Origin: Geothrix limicola
Lineage (GTDB): Bacteria; Acidobacteriota; Holophagae; Holophagales; Holophagaceae
Assembly: GCF_030268085.1 (NCBI RefSeq)
Contig: NZ_BSDE01000006.1
Span: 124,491 to 188,490 of the forward strand
Direction: 5' to 3'
DNA: 64,000 nucleotides
The notes beneath the pieces were generated by a model that searched no databases, had not been told where the DNA came from, and saw only the letters and a list, made by a program, of their open reading frames with translations. Positions 39,731-50,461 of this stretch are shown piece after piece (within the stretch, counting starts at the first letter, position 1; the number at the start of each line of letters is the position of its first letter). The position numbers were made by a program, and so were the translations under genes.

Positions 39731-40474
39731 ATGCCCGCCCTGGAACTCGTCTCTCTCACCAAACGGTTCGGCGACAAGACCGCCGTCGATGACCTCAACC
39801 TGAGTCTTGAACCCGGCGCCTTCCTCGGCCTGCTGGGACGCAACGGCGCCGGAAAGTCCACCACGCTGAAGATGGTGACGGGTCTGCTGAATCCCACCTC
39901 GGGAAGCATCCGCGTGCTGGGCCTCGACCTCGCCGCCGATCCCCTGGCCGTGAAGCGCCAGATCGGCGCCATGCCCGAGGATATGGCCCTGCTCGACATG
40001 CTTAGCGGTCCCCAGTACCTGCGCTTCGTGGGCCGCATGTACGGCCTGCCCGACGCCCTCATCGACAGCCGCCGCGAAGAGCTCTTCGACAAGCTGGATC
40101 TGGCGGTGACGCCGAAAACCCTGCTCGCCGACTACAGCTTCGGCATGAAGAAGAAAGTCGCCCTCTGCGCGGCGCTGATCCACGCCCCACGCATGGTGTT
40201 CCTCGACGAGCCTTTCGAAGGCATCGATCCCGTCACCAGCCGCACCATCAAGGACATCCTGCACAGCCTTCAGCAGAGCGGCGTGACCCTCGTGCTCACC
40301 AGCCACATCCTGGAAGTGGTGGAGCGGCTCTGCCCCCTCATCGCCATTCTCGATGAGGGCCAGCTCAAGGGCTTCGGAACCCTGGAGGAGCTGCGCCGCG
40401 GCAGCGAAAGCCTGGAGCAGCTCTTCGTCGATCTCGTCGGTGGCGCCCAGAAGGGGGAACTGTCGTGGCTCTAG
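39731..40474 (+). CDS. ABC transporter ATP-binding protein (ABC-2 exporter type)
   Basis: A 247-residue ATPase. Walker A is GRNGAGKST near residue 37. The signature loop reads YSFGMKKK near 137, a relaxed form of LSGGQ common in ABC-2-type exporters. Walker B is MVFLDEPFEGIDP near 157, and the switch His is in TSHILE. It overlaps the GTG start of the permease gene downstream, so the two subunits are made together. Substrate is not evident. Confidence 0.88.
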   Translation: MPALELVSLTKRFGDKTAVDDLNLSLEPGAFLGLLGRNGAGKSTTLKMVTGLLNPTSGSIRVLGLDLAADPLAVKRQIGAMPEDMALLDMLSGPQYLRFVGRMYGLPDALIDSRREELFDKLDLAVTPKTLLADYSFGMKKKVALCAALIHAPRMVFLDEPFEGIDPVTSRTIKDILHSLQQSGVTLVLTSHILEVVERLCPLIAILDEGQLKGFGTLEELRRGSESLEQLFVDLVGGAQKGELSWL

Positions 40475-42090
40475 GCTCGCGGCTGGTGGTCTTCCGGGCC
40501 CTGCTGGCGGCCCATGCGCAAACCTCCTGGAACCGCTCGGCCCGCGAAATGGGACGCCAGGGCGTGGTCCTGATGATCACGCTCACCTGCCTGGTGGGTC
40601 TGCTCGGCGTCGGCCCGCTCTTCCTGGGCCTGGGCGCCCTGGGCTGGATGCTGGGCGGCACCCTCCAGAAGCCCCTGGCCGTGGGTTTCCTGGGCCTGGT
40701 CCTCGCCCTGATCGGCCTGGGCGGCGGCCTCTTCGGGGGGGTCCTCGGCGGGGCCCGCCAGCTGAACTGGGAGGCCTACCGGGGCTTTCCCCTGAAGCTG
40801 CGCACCCTCTACTTCGCCGAACTCGTCGCGGGCCTTGGCGATCCCCTGCCCCTCCTGCTCGGCGCGGGTCTCGCGGCCTTCGTCACGGGCCTGGCCATCG
40901 GTTCGCCGGCCCTGCTGCCGCTCCTGCCACTGATCCTGGTGGAAACATTATTCACGCTGCTCGCCCTGCAGCTCCTCGTGGGTGGCCTGGCCGCCGCGCT
41001 GGTGAAGCGGCTGCGCCTCGCGCTCACCCTGCTCATCATGCTCGCCTGGGTGGGCTCGACCCTCGCCACTTCCCAGTTGCCCCACCGCGCCAAGGCGCAT
41101 GAGACCACCCCCGTGGCGGCCCCGCAGCGCGCGGAGCGGAACGCGCGGATCGAGGCGATGACGCGGCGCGGCCTCGCCATCCTGTCCGCCCTGCCCAGCC
41201 ACGCGGCGGCCGAAAGCCTGGCCAGGGTTCGAGAGGGACGGTGGGCCTCGGCCTTCGCCCTGCACGCCTACCCGCTCGCGGTGCTCGCCCTGCTCATGCT
41301 GCTGGGGGCCCGAGTGGTGGCGCGCGAATCCCGCGACGAGCGCACCGTCGAGGCGCCCCGCGGGCCCGACCGGCTCTGGACTTTCCAGGGGCCCGCCGAA
41401 GGCATCGGCCGGCTCCACTTCCGCACCCTCATGGCCAGCCAGCTCGGAAGGTTCGCCTTCCTCATGCCCGTGATGACCCTCGTGCTGCTCAAGGGCCCCT
41501 TCGCCCAGATGCGCGGCCAGTCCCTGTGGGCCGTGCCCGCGGCCTTCGCCTACCTCTCCCTGGTGGGGAACAACGTCATGCTCAACCAGTTCGGGTTGGA
41601 CCGCCACGGCGTCAAGGCGCTGCTGCTGCTGCCCGTGACGGCCGAGGATCTGCTCAAGGGCAAGCTGCTCGGCATGGCCGCCCACCAGGGACTGCAGGCC
41701 CTTCTGCTGGCGCTCCTGCTGGCCGTCTTTGAACGCGCGACTCTCGCGCCGCTCCTCGCCGGCGTGTTGATGCTGGGCTGCGTCTTCCTCGCCCAGGGCT
41801 GCGTCGGCCAGTGGACTTCGCTCTGGGCGCCTCGCCCCATGGCCATGAACAGCCTGAAGAACAGCAACATGCCCTTCGCCGTCGGCATGCTGAGCCTGGC
41901 CACGTCGGGCCTGTGGACGGGCCTCTTCGGTGGCGCCTTCGCCCTCTGCGCCTGGCTGGCGCCCGCCTGGCTCGTGCCCCTCATGGCCCTGCTCTTCGGC
42001 CTCACCCTGCTGGCCCACCTGGCGCTGTTGCCCACGGCCGCCGCCTACCTGGATCGCCGCCGCGAGATCCTCGTGGAGCGCCTCGGATGA
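40465..42090 (+). CDS. ABC transporter permease, large ABC-2-like membrane protein
   Basis: A 541-residue protein with about 12 hydrophobic segments and a central cytoplasmic region (about 215-260 and 290-315) rich in Arg. It starts with GTG inside the end of the ATPase gene, after an AGGGGG site, and its stop overlaps the ATG of the following gene, so all three are translationally coupled. The doubled helix count compared with a standard ABC-2 permease suggests two fused half-domains. No substrate can be predicted. Confidence 0.75.
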   Translation: MALGSRLVVFRALLAAHAQTSWNRSAREMGRQGVVLMITLTCLVGLLGVGPLFLGLGALGWMLGGTLQKPLAVGFLGLVLALIGLGGGLFGGVLGGARQLNWEAYRGFPLKLRTLYFAELVAGLGDPLPLLLGAGLAAFVTGLAIGSPALLPLLPLILVETLFTLLALQLLVGGLAAALVKRLRLALTLLIMLAWVGSTLATSQLPHRAKAHETTPVAAPQRAERNARIEAMTRRGLAILSALPSHAAAESLARVREGRWASAFALHAYPLAVLALLMLLGARVVARESRDERTVEAPRGPDRLWTFQGPAEGIGRLHFRTLMASQLGRFAFLMPVMTLVLLKGPFAQMRGQSLWAVPAAFAYLSLVGNNVMLNQFGLDRHGVKALLLLPVTAEDLLKGKLLGMAAHQGLQALLLALLLAVFERATLAPLLAGVLMLGCVFLAQGCVGQWTSLWAPRPMAMNSLKNSNMPFAVGMLSLATSGLWTGLFGGAFALCAWLAPAWLVPLMALLFGLTLLAHLALLPTAAAYLDRRREILVERLG

Positions 42091-42881
42091 TGGATCCCGC
42101 CGCCCTCCGCCTCGCCGCCGATCTGGGCGGGACGCTGCTCAGCGGCGCCGGCGGCGGCCTCCTGCTGGTGGAGCGCCTCCAGGCCCATGGCCTGCCCCAG
42201 GTGGCCGTGCTCGGACGCGACGCGGCCGATCTGCGCGAGCCGCTGGAAGCCGCGGCGCGCGCCCAGGCCGGTGGGTTGCAGCTGAACCTGCTCGCCCTCC
42301 TGCCTCTGCCCGACTGCGATCTGCGGGCCGCGCTCGAAACCCACCGCCGCCGCCTCGGCGCCCTCGTGGCCGCCCTCGATGCGGGCCTGCCCTGGCTGGG
42401 TGATGCGCCCATGCTGGCGCTGCGCCTGCCCGGACGCATCACCTGTGAGGTTCCCGCGCCCCTCGCGAAGGCGCCCATGGGGCCGCTGGAAAAGGCGGAG
42501 TTGAAGGCCTTTCTTCCGGATTGGGAAAAGGGCCGCCGGAAGCAGGTGTTCCGCCAACCGGAATGGCGGCCGGTGCCGGAGGGTTTCGAAACGGACCTTT
42601 GGCCCGGTGTCTCCCTTCCTGAAGGCGCGCAACTGCGCGTGCCTCCCCTGGAGCTGCCCTTCGCCACGCCTCTCACGGATGCGCTGCGGGCCGCGCTGCG
42701 GATGGCCACGGAGGCGCCCGTGCCCTTCCTTCCCCTGCCCGGGGATCCCGCGCCCCTCCACGCCCTGCGCACGCTCACGCCCGAGATCGCGGTGTTCCGC
42801 GGCCCCCTCCATGCCTGGGAACTGGCCCTGGCGAATCTGTCGCGCCTGCCCGGCCCGCCGCATTTCTGCGCGCGGTGCTGA
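42087..42881 (+). CDS. Soluble protein of unknown function coupled to the ABC exporter
   Basis: A 264-residue protein without signal peptide or membrane helix. It begins MMDPAALRLAADLGGTLLSGAGGGLLLVERLQ and includes Pro-rich, Trp-containing segments (PDWEKGRRKQVFRQPEWRPVPEG). It ends in CARC, a possible metal or disulphide pair. I recognise no family. The tandem ATGs overlap the permease stop, so co-expression with the exporter is likely. It may be a cytoplasmic accessory factor, or a protein acting on the same substrate. Confidence 0.6.
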   Translation: MMDPAALRLAADLGGTLLSGAGGGLLLVERLQAHGLPQVAVLGRDAADLREPLEAAARAQAGGLQLNLLALLPLPDCDLRAALETHRRRLGALVAALDAGLPWLGDAPMLALRLPGRITCEVPAPLAKAPMGPLEKAELKAFLPDWEKGRRKQVFRQPEWRPVPEGFETDLWPGVSLPEGAQLRVPPLELPFATPLTDALRAALRMATEAPVPFLPLPGDPAPLHALRTLTPEIAVFRGPLHAWELALANLSRLPGPPHFCARC

Positions 42882-42955
42882 AAGACCCATCGGGGAACGA
42901 AAGGCACGGCGGATCGGATTCGCTTTCATGGCAGAATCCGGAATCCCGGAATCGC

Positions 42956-44305
42956 ATGCGCACCCACATCGGCAAATTCGAAATCCTCCGCCTCCTGGGC
43001 CAGGGCGCCATGGGCGAGGTCTACCTCGGCCGTGACCCGGGCATCGGGCGCGAGGTCGCCATCAAGACCATCCGGCCCTCCCTCGTCGGCGAGACCGCGG
43101 GTGTGGACCTGCGCGACCGCTTCGCGCGCGAGGCCAAGGCGGCGGGTCTGCTCCATCATCCCAACGTCGTCACCGTCTTCGAATTCGGCACCGACGGCGA
43201 CCTGCTCTACCTGGTGATGGAATACGTGCCGGGTGAGGACCTCGCCACCCTGTTCAACCGCGACGAGCTCACGCCTTCGGACCTGCTGGAGATCCTCGCC
43301 CAGGTCTGCGAAGGACTGGCCCAGGCCCACAAGCACGGCATCATCCACCGCGATGTGAAGCCCAGCAACGTCATGGTGCTGCGCGAAGAAGGCAGCCTGC
43401 ACGCCAAGATCATGGATTTCGGCGTGGCCAAGCTGAGCGAGGGCGACCTGACTCAGACAGGCCAGGTGGTGGGCACCCTGGCCTACATGGCCCCCGAGTA
43501 TCTGCGCACCGGCCACGCCGAGCCGGCCTCCGACCTGTTCTCGGTGGGCGTCATGCTGCACGAGGGCCTGAGCGGCGAAAAACCCTTCCGGGGCGGCACC
43601 ACGGGCGCCATGGTCTACACCATCATCCACGACGAGCCCCGGCCGCTGGAGGACACGGTCTTCGAGGGCGTGAGCCCCTCCGTGAAGGCCCTCGCCTGCC
43701 GCCTCCTCGCCAAGGATCCCGGAGTGCGGTTTTCAGGGGCCGCCGAAGCCGCCAGGGCCCTGCGCGCCGCCAAGAATCCCACCTGGGTGGCCCCGCTGGA
43801 TGACGCCACCGTCGCCCTGGCGGGAAAGACCGGACGCGGAGACCACCCTTCCGAAACCGCCACCCGTCGGCGCTCGCTGCGATGGCCGCTGGGGCTGGCG
43901 CTCGCGCTGCTGGCCGCGGGGGGCGGATGGTGGGCGCTGCGGCGTCCGCGCAAGCCCGAAGCCCCGGTGGTCAGCCCCCACATGAACGATGTGGTGCTCG
44001 AAGAGGCTGCGCGCCAGATGGACGCCAAGCCCGAGCATGCCCTCAAGCTCGTGCAGGAAGTCATCGACGCCACGCCCGACAATGCGCCCATGGACCCCGA
44101 CGCCTACGCCCTGAAGATGGCCATCTACTACCGCATGGGCCTCATGGAAATGCTGGAAGCCACAGCGCAGGAGGCCTGGGACCGAAAGGTGAGCGGTGCG
44201 GAGATGCTCAAGAACGCGCGGTTCAAGGCCATGCTCGAAAAGGACAAGATGCACGGCAAGAAGCTGTCGCCCGAACTGCGCGATCGGCTCCTGAAGGGTC
44301 TTTAG
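42956..44305 (+). CDS. Membrane-anchored Ser/Thr protein kinase (PknB-like)
   Basis: A 449-residue Hanks-type kinase. The catalytic domain (about 7-270) has the Gly loop GQGAMGEV (15-22), Lys37 in AIK, the catalytic loop HRDVKPSN (131-138) and DFG (154-156), all intact; TLAYMAPEY (174-182) covers the P+1 loop. One membrane helix follows (about 309-328). The extracytoplasmic C-terminal segment of 120 residues is helical and unlike PASTA or TPR domains. The ATG at 42956 is the family start. Its stop codon overlaps that of the convergent hybrid kinase gene. Targets are unknown. Confidence 0.88.
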   Translation: MRTHIGKFEILRLLGQGAMGEVYLGRDPGIGREVAIKTIRPSLVGETAGVDLRDRFAREAKAAGLLHHPNVVTVFEFGTDGDLLYLVMEYVPGEDLATLFNRDELTPSDLLEILAQVCEGLAQAHKHGIIHRDVKPSNVMVLREEGSLHAKIMDFGVAKLSEGDLTQTGQVVGTLAYMAPEYLRTGHAEPASDLFSVGVMLHEGLSGEKPFRGGTTGAMVYTIIHDEPRPLEDTVFEGVSPSVKALACRLLAKDPGVRFSGAAEAARALRAAKNPTWVAPLDDATVALAGKTGRGDHPSETATRRRSLRWPLGLALALLAAGGGWWALRRPRKPEAPVVSPHMNDVVLEEAARQMDAKPEHALKLVQEVIDATPDNAPMDPDAYALKMAIYYRMGLMEMLEATAQEAWDRKVSGAEMLKNARFKAMLEKDKMHGKKLSPELRDRLLKGL

Positions 44306-47300
44306 CCCAGGCGGGCGATGTCGTCGCCTCCCCCCGCTTCCATCACCTCCCGGACGGCCCGCCTCAGATCCTCCATGCGGAAGGGCTTCTGGAGGAAGGT
44401 CGAAGGCGTCTCCACCGCGCCCTCCTGCGGGGCGGCATCTTCTTCATAGCCGCTGCACAGGATCACGAGGGCCTGCGGGTCCATGGCCCGGATGCCTTCC
44501 AGGGCCTCCCGGCCATCCAGGTGGGGCATGGTGAAATCCATGATCACCAGGTCCACGTGGCCCGCGTGCCCAGCGTAGGCGTTCAGGGCCTCCAGCCCGT
44601 CGCGGGCCTCCAGGGTCTGGAAGCCCATGGACTCCACCTGGGCGCGCACGGTGGCCCGCACGACGTCGTCGTCGTCCACCACGAGCACGGTGCCGTGCCC
44701 CCGCCAGGGCCGGGCCTCGGCCCGCGTCTCGTGGACCGCGGATCCCTCGGCCAGTTCGGGCAGGAACACCCGGAAGGTGGTCCCGCGCCCCGGTTCGGTG
44801 CAGATGTGGATGCCGCCGCCCTGGGCGCGGAGAATGCCGTGCATCGTCGACAGGCCCAGGCCCCGACCCCGGGTCTTGGTGGTGAAGAAGGGATCGAAGA
44901 TGCGATTGAGGATCTCCGGCGGGATGCCGGATCCGTCATCCGAGACATCCAGCGTGAGGAACGTTCCCGGTTCCATGGTCTGACCCGGGAACAGTTCGGC
45001 GAGTTCACCTTCGTCCAGGGTCTGCAGCCCCGTTTCCAGTTGGATGGTGCCTTCGGCCTCCCCGATGGCATCGGCGGCGTTGATCACCAGGTTCATGATG
45101 AGCTGCTCAATCTGGGAAGGGTCCGCCAGCAGGCCCGGAAGGCCCGGACGAAGGGTGAGGACCAGCTGGATCTTCTTGGAGATCGAGGCCTCCAGCAGGC
45201 GCGCCAGGTCTTCCACCGAGGCGTTCAGATCCACACGCTTCACCAGCCGCTTGCCCTTGCCGGCATAGGCCAGCATTTGGCGGGTGAGGTCCGCCGCGCG
45301 CGTCACGGCGCGGTCGATGTTCTGCAGGTGCCGGGCCGCGGCGGAATCCTCGGGCGTCTCCATCACCGCCAGGCCCAGGTTGCCGAGGATGGCCGAAAGC
45401 AGGTTGTTGAAGTCGTGGGCGATGCCCCCGGCCAGCAGGCCGAGGCTTTCGAGCTTCTGGGTATGGCGCAACGCCTCGTCCCGGCGCCGTTCCTCTTCCA
45501 GGCGCAGCGCGTTTTCCAGGGCCACGGCCGCATTGGCCGCCAGGCCCTGCAGCACCGCCACATCGGAGGCATCAAAGGGGCGGTGATCCCGCGTGTTGTG
45601 GATCTGGATCGCGCCGAGCAGCTCGCCCTTTCGCCCCAGGATCGGAAGGCTCACGAGGTTGTACAGATCCAGCCGGCGGTGCACCTCGGGCAGGATCCTG
45701 GCATCGGTCCTGGCCTCGTTGGACACGTAGGGCTGGCATGTCTCCATCACGTAGCCCGGAACGCCTTCGCCCCGCCTGAAGGTGATGTGGAAGGGGGACC
45801 AGTCCCCATGCAGGAGCGCCTCGTGAAAGACGAGCTGATTGTCGTCCAGCATCCCGAAGGTGCCGTGGGTGGCCTCGGTCAGACGCAGCGCCGATTCCAC
45901 CAGGCGGCGCATGACCAGGTGGATGTCCAGGTCCGTGTTGATCTCGCGGGCGGCCGCCACGAGGGCTTCCAGCTGTTTCTCGCGGCGCAGCAGGGCCTCC
46001 TCGGCGCGCTTCTTTTCCGTGATGACGGTGCGCAGGGCCATGTACCGCTCGGGCCGTCCTTCAGCGTCCAGCCAGGGCACGATGGTCGTGTCCACCCAGT
46101 AGAAGGTGCCGTCCTTGGCGCGGTTCTTCATTTCCCCGCGCCAGACGCGACCCGCGGTGATGGCCTCCCACATCTCCTTGAAGAAGGCCTTCGAATGCTG
46201 GCCCGACTTGAGGATCGCGTGGGTCTTCCCGATCAGCTCTTCGCGCGTATAGCCCGAGACTTCGCAGAATCGCGAGTTCACTTCGGTGATGACGCCGCGC
46301 GCATCCGTGATGGCGAAGATGGTCGATTCGTCCACGGCGAAGCGCAGGTCTTCCAGCCGCTTCACCGCGTTCTGAAGGTCCAGCTCCTTGGCCTTTTCCG
46401 AGGAGATGTCCCGGGCGACGGTGGAGAAGAAGCGCACCTGCCCTTCGGGGTCACGGTGGGCCAGGATCAGCTGGGAGATGGGCACCTCGCGCCCCTCGGC
46501 GTCGAGGAAGGCCGTTTCCCCGCGCCAGAGGCCCTCCCGCCTGGCGGTGGGCAGGGCTTCTTCCACCAAAATCCGCATCGCCCACGGCGGATGGGCTTCT
46601 CTGATGGGCCGGTTCAGCTCGGGTGAATCGGGTCCGCGCAGGTGGCGCATGGCCCGGTTGCCGTAGATGGCGTGTCCCTCTGGATCGGCGATCCCGACAA
46701 AATCCGAAGTGGCCTCCATGATCTCGACGAGGTGGTCCCGCTCGGCCTCGGCCTGCCTTCGGGCGGACAGGTCGTGCACGATGGCCACGGCGAGGGCTCC
46801 GCCCGGCAGGGGCAGACGGTTGAGGGTGACATCGACCGTGGCGAGGGAGCCGTCCTTCCGTTTGTACTTCCGCTCGCCGATGCGGAAGCGGCCGTTGTCC
46901 CGAAGCTTCTGGACGTTGGCCTGGATGGAGGCGCCGTCGTGGGCAATGACATCCACGAGTCTGAGGCCGCCCATCTCCTCCAGGCCGTAGCCGAGGAGCT
47001 GGCGGAAGGCGGGGTTGGTTTCCAGAATCTGGCCGCTGTCCAGGTCGAAGAGGTAGATGCCCTCGCCGGATTGCTCGATGACGGTCCGGTAGCGTTCCTC
47101 GCTGCGCTTCAGGCGCTCCTCGGCCAGCTTCCGCTCGATGAACTGTCCCATCTGGCTCCCGAGGAAGGCCATCATCTCGACGAACTCCGCATCGGAGGCG
47201 CGGCGTCGGCTGGCGAAGAAGGCCATGACGCCCAGCACCCGCTCCTGCAGGCGCACCGGGAAGGCGAACCCGCTCTGCAGCCCCGCCTTCCGGGCGGACT

Positions 47301-47640
47301 CGCGCCGCAGGAAGCGCTCATCCACCAGGAGGTCTTCCATCCAGTAAGGACGTCCCTCGGACCAGGTCAGGCCCGGGAGCCCTTGGCCGGGCGCGAATCT
47401 CAGCTTCGTCGAAGCCGCCTTGAAATCCTCGTCGTGGAAATCCGGCGCGCTCCAGGTGGAGTGGATGCGCAGGTCCCCGGCGGCCTCATCGAGCATCCAC
47501 AGACTGCCCCAGGTCCAGCCGGCCCCGGCGCCGATGGCCTTCAGGCAGCCCGCAGCGGCCGCATTCAGATCCGAGGCCTCGGCGAGGATGTCGGTGACCT
47601 GGTTGTGGAGGATCAGCCGCTGGGTTTCCGAAATGGGCAT
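44302..47640 (-). CDS. Hybrid histidine kinase (GAF-PAS-PAS-PAS-GAF-HisKA-HATPase-REC)
   Basis: A 1112-residue soluble sensor. In order: GAF (about 20-170), PAS with [16 protein letters not shown] (about 185-300), a second PAS (about 305-420) and a third with [24 protein letters not shown] (about 430-550), a second GAF (about 565-725), HisKA with [17 protein letters not shown] carrying the phospho-His, HATPase with [10 protein letters not shown] and DDGSGIPPE, and a C-terminal receiver with DDDD and the phospho-acceptor Asp in [12 protein letters not shown]. No membrane helix or output domain is seen, so signal passes to another regulator or a phosphotransfer protein. GAGG lies upstream of the ATG. 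Confidence 0.88.
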   Translation of the reverse strand: MPISETQRLILHNQVTDILAEASDLNAAAAGCLKAIGAGAGWTWGSLWMLDEAAGDLRIHSTWSAPDFHDEDFKAASTKLRFAPGQGLPGLTWSEGRPYWMEDLLVDERFLRRESARKAGLQSGFAFPVRLQERVLGVMAFFASRRRASDAEFVEMMAFLGSQMGQFIERKLAEERLKRSEERYRTVIEQSGEGIYLFDLDSGQILETNPAFRQLLGYGLEEMGGLRLVDVIAHDGASIQANVQKLRDNGRFRIGERKYKRKDGSLATVDVTLNRLPLPGGALAVAIVHDLSARRQAEAERDHLVEIMEATSDFVGIADPEGHAIYGNRAMRHLRGPDSPELNRPIREAHPPWAMRILVEEALPTARREGLWRGETAFLDAEGREVPISQLILAHRDPEGQVRFFSTVARDISSEKAKELDLQNAVKRLEDLRFAVDESTIFAITDARGVITEVNSRFCEVSGYTREELIGKTHAILKSGQHSKAFFKEMWEAITAGRVWRGEMKNRAKDGTFYWVDTTIVPWLDAEGRPERYMALRTVITEKKRAEEALLRREKQLEALVAAAREINTDLDIHLVMRRLVESALRLTEATHGTFGMLDDNQLVFHEALLHGDWSPFHITFRRGEGVPGYVMETCQPYVSNEARTDARILPEVHRRLDLYNLVSLPILGRKGELLGAIQIHNTRDHRPFDASDVAVLQGLAANAAVALENALRLEEERRRDEALRHTQKLESLGLLAGGIAHDFNNLLSAILGNLGLAVMETPEDSAAARHLQNIDRAVTRAADLTRQMLAYAGKGKRLVKRVDLNASVEDLARLLEASISKKIQLVLTLRPGLPGLLADPSQIEQLIMNLVINAADAIGEAEGTIQLETGLQTLDEGELAELFPGQTMEPGTFLTLDVSDDGSGIPPEILNRIFDPFFTTKTRGRGLGLSTMHGILRAQGGGIHICTEPGRGTTFRVFLPELAEGSAVHETRAEARPWRGHGTVLVVDDDDVVRATVRAQVESMGFQTLEARDGLEALNAYAGHAGHVDLVIMDFTMPHLDGREALEGIRAMDPQALVILCSGYEEDAAPQEGAVETPSTFLQKPFRMEDLRRAVREVMEAGGGDDIARLG

Positions 47641-47739
47641 TCGAAAGAAACCTCCTGACTGATCCCATTGGTATCGGCCAGGAGGTTCGGAAGGTTAATC
47701 ACACCCGGACCTCGATGAAAGGTCGCAGGCGGTCTCGAT

Positions 47740-49143
47740 TTACATGTTCAGGGCGCGCCCGTAGACGGCCCGCGCGGCCTCGGGGAAGACCTCGTTCAGC
47801 GTGGGGTGCGGATACATGGTGTTGATGAGCTCATCCACCGTGAACTCGCCGCCCATCAGCGCCACGCTGGAAGCCACCAGCTCCGTGGCCTTGGGGCCGA
47901 GGATGTGGATGCCGAGGATCTCGCCGTACTTCTTGTCGGCGACAATCTTGATGAAGCCGTGGGGCTCGCCGACGATGTTGGCCTTGGCCATGGGCGCGAA
48001 GGGGAAGCTGCCCACCTGCACGTCATAGCCCTTGGCCTTCGCCGCCTTTTCGCTGAGTCCGATGGAGCCCACTTCGGGATCGCAGTAGGTGCAGGCGGGG
48101 AAGCGGTCGTAGCGGATGGGGTGGGGATGCACGTCCTTGCCGAGGCTTTGCGCCGCGTGCTCGGCGGCCACGATGCCCTCGTCGCTGGCCACGTGGGCGA
48201 GCCAGGGCGTGCGCACGATGTCGCCGATGGCGTAGAGACCGGGCTCGCCGGTCTGCATGAACTTGTCGACCACCACGCAGCCGCGGTCCACCTGGGCCTT
48301 GGTCTTCTCAATGCCGATGCCGTCCACCTGGGGGGCGCGGCCCACGGCCACCAGCAGGTGGCTGCCGACGACTTCGCCGGGAGTCTCGCCTTCGAGGAAG
48401 CACACCACGCCATCCGCGCGCTTCTCGATGCGCGTGATCTTGGTCTTGGTGCGCACGTCGATCTTGTAGGACTTCTTGAGGATCTTGGCCAGCTCGAGGC
48501 CGATGTCCTCGTCCTCCAGGGGCAGGATGGTATCCATGAATTCCACGAGGGTCACCTTGGAGCCCAGGCGGCTGAACACGGAGGCGAACTCCACGCCGAT
48601 GGCGCCCGCGCCCAGGATCACGAGGTGCGAGGGCAGCTCAGTGAGGTCCAGGATGTGGTCGCTGTTGATCACGCGAACGCCATCCGTTTCCAGGCCCGGA
48701 ATGGGCTTGGGCGCGGATCCCGTGGCCAGGATGATGCGCTTGGCCTCGTGCACCTCGCCGGCCACCTCCACCTTGCCGCCGCCCAGCAGCTTGCCGAAGC
48801 CCTTCAGCACGGTCACCTTGTTCTTCTTCATGAGGAACTCGATGCCCTTGGCGTTCTTCAGAACGATGCGGCCCTTGCGCTTGACGATGGTGGCCAGGTT
48901 CGCCTTCAGGCCCTTGCCGTCCACGCCGTCGATGCCGTAGTCGCCCGCATCTTGCATCTGCTCGAAGCGGTGGGCCGTCTCCAGCCAGGTCTTGGCGGGG
49001 ATGCAACCGCGGTGAAGGCAGGTGCCGCCGAGGCCTGCGTCCTTCTCCACGAGGGCCGTGCTCAATCCCAACTGGGCACCGCGGATGGCGGCGATGTAGC
49101 CGCCGGGGCCGGAGCCGATGACGATGAGGTCGAATTGAGCCAC
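47740..49143 (-). CDS. lpdA: Dihydrolipoyl dehydrogenase
   Basis: A 467-residue FAD-dependent disulphide oxidoreductase (E3 of pyruvate/2-oxoglutarate dehydrogenase or glycine cleavage). FAD-binding GSGPGGYIAA is at 10-19. The redox pair Cys42/Cys47 is in GGTCLHRGCIPAK. NAD-binding GAGAIGVEFASVF lies near 180, and the active-site His and Glu are in HPTLNEVFPEA near the C-terminus. The start is taken as GTG at 49143 because AGGAGG lies four bases upstream; an ATG at 49161 would place that site inside the gene. E1 and E2 genes are not adjacent. Confidence 0.9.
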   Translation of the reverse strand: MAQFDLIVIGSGPGGYIAAIRGAQLGLSTALVEKDAGLGGTCLHRGCIPAKTWLETAHRFEQMQDAGDYGIDGVDGKGLKANLATIVKRKGRIVLKNAKGIEFLMKKNKVTVLKGFGKLLGGGKVEVAGEVHEAKRIILATGSAPKPIPGLETDGVRVINSDHILDLTELPSHLVILGAGAIGVEFASVFSRLGSKVTLVEFMDTILPLEDEDIGLELAKILKKSYKIDVRTKTKITRIEKRADGVVCFLEGETPGEVVGSHLLVAVGRAPQVDGIGIEKTKAQVDRGCVVVDKFMQTGEPGLYAIGDIVRTPWLAHVASDEGIVAAEHAAQSLGKDVHPHPIRYDRFPACTYCDPEVGSIGLSEKAAKAKGYDVQVGSFPFAPMAKANIVGEPHGFIKIVADKKYGEILGIHILGPKATELVASSVALMGGEFTVDELINTMYPHPTLNEVFPEAARAVYGRALNM

Positions 49144-49221
49144 GAGTCCTCCAAAGATCAAGCCACCAGTATCCCATGCCGGGCCCCGAACTGCAGGCCC
49201 TGGTACATCAGATGGGGTGGG

Positions 49222-50373
49222 TTACGCGTAGACGAGGGACGAGCGGATTTCGAGACGGGCCGCCTTCCATTCGAGCCAGGCCATCTTGAGATCGGCCCGG
49301 TGCTGGACCATGGCGGCCTCCCATTCGAGCTTGGCCTCGCGCCAGGCCTCGGCCTTGGCTGATCCCTTGGCCCGCCATTCGGCCTTCTTGGCCTGCCAGG
49401 CCTCGTGCCGTTCGTGCAGGGTGGCCAGGGCGCCATCCAGTTTCACCCGGGCCGCGGCCAAGCGATCGTGCATGGGCGAGGCCACGCCGGGGCTGGCCAG
49501 GGCCAGGCGCTCGCGCAGGCGCTTTTCCTCCATGTGGAGGCGGGCCCGGGTCATGGCGGCGGCCGAGACGCGCCGGAACTGGCCCACCAGGCCCATCCAG
49601 CCCAGGATGTTGAGCAGCCACTTGGTGGTGTCCCACTGGTACCAGAGGGCGCCGTTGCGGTAGTCCCACTGCCAGAGGTGGTGGAAATTGTGGTAGCCCT
49701 CGCCGTAGGTGAGGGGCGCCAGCACCCAGTTGTCGCGGGCCGTGTTGGCGTCCGTGTAGGGGCGGCTGCCGAACATGTGGGCGGCGCTGTTGATGAAGAA
49801 GGTCGTGTGATGGGTCATCACGATGCGCAGGGCCACGCCGAAGACGAGGTGGCCGAGAACATTGCCCGTGGCGAGCCCGATCCAAAGCGGAATCGTGGCC
49901 ACCACGGCGCCGATGAGGAAATGGTGCCGGTGCTGCCAGCGCACGAGGGGGTCCTTCTCCAGATCCGCCACGCCCGCCAGGGGCAGAGCCTTGGCTTCCA
50001 TCACCCAGGTCCAGTGGGCGTACCAGAAGCCATTGGCGATGGCGTAGGGATCCTGGTCCGTGTCCACGTGCCGATGGTGCACGCGGTGATCGCTGGACCA
50101 CTTGAGGGCCGAGTTCTCGAAGGCCGCCGCCCCGAAGCAGAGGAAGAGGAAGCGCACGGGCCAGGAGGCCTTGTAGGCCCGGTGGCTGAAGAGGCGGTGG
50201 TAGCCGCCGCTGATGGCCGTGCCGATGGCGAAGGTCATGGCCGCGAACACCAGCACCTCACTCCAGCGCAGACCGGAGGTCCACAGGCGCAGGGGCACGA
50301 GCACCACGGCGGCCGCCAGGGTTCCCGTGAGGAAGAGGGTGTTCAACCAGTTCAAGCGTTTGGCCGTGGCCAT
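49222..50373 (-). CDS. Membrane fatty-acid (acyl-CoA delta-9-type) desaturase with coiled-coil tail
   Basis: A 383-residue di-iron desaturase. The three His boxes are intact: HRLFSH (59-64), HRVHHRH (96-102) and EGYHNFHH (225-232), and there are about four membrane helices. This pattern belongs to stearoyl-CoA-type delta-9 desaturases, which need oxygen. Beyond residue 275 it has an unusual charged extension of about 110 residues, rich in Ala, Lys, Glu, Arg and Trp (for example AEWRAKGSAKAEAWREAKLEWE), that should form a long helix or coiled coil. The core desaturase is about 280 residues, so this tail is an addition. It is a single gene divergent from the symporter gene. Confidence 0.88.
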   Translation of the reverse strand: MATAKRLNWLNTLFLTGTLAAAVVLVPLRLWTSGLRWSEVLVFAAMTFAIGTAISGGYHRLFSHRAYKASWPVRFLFLCFGAAAFENSALKWSSDHRVHHRHVDTDQDPYAIANGFWYAHWTWVMEAKALPLAGVADLEKDPLVRWQHRHHFLIGAVVATIPLWIGLATGNVLGHLVFGVALRIVMTHHTTFFINSAAHMFGSRPYTDANTARDNWVLAPLTYGEGYHNFHHLWQWDYRNGALWYQWDTTKWLLNILGWMGLVGQFRRVSAAAMTRARLHMEEKRLRERLALASPGVASPMHDRLAAARVKLDGALATLHERHEAWQAKKAEWRAKGSAKAEAWREAKLEWEAAMVQHRADLKMAWLEWKAARLEIRSSLVYA

Positions 50374-50461
50374 CCATTGACTCCAAAACAGAGTTCAATC
50401 CTACCGCGGGTCAGCAAACGAAACCCCATGCGAAACTTGCCGAATTCCTTGTGAGGTTCCC

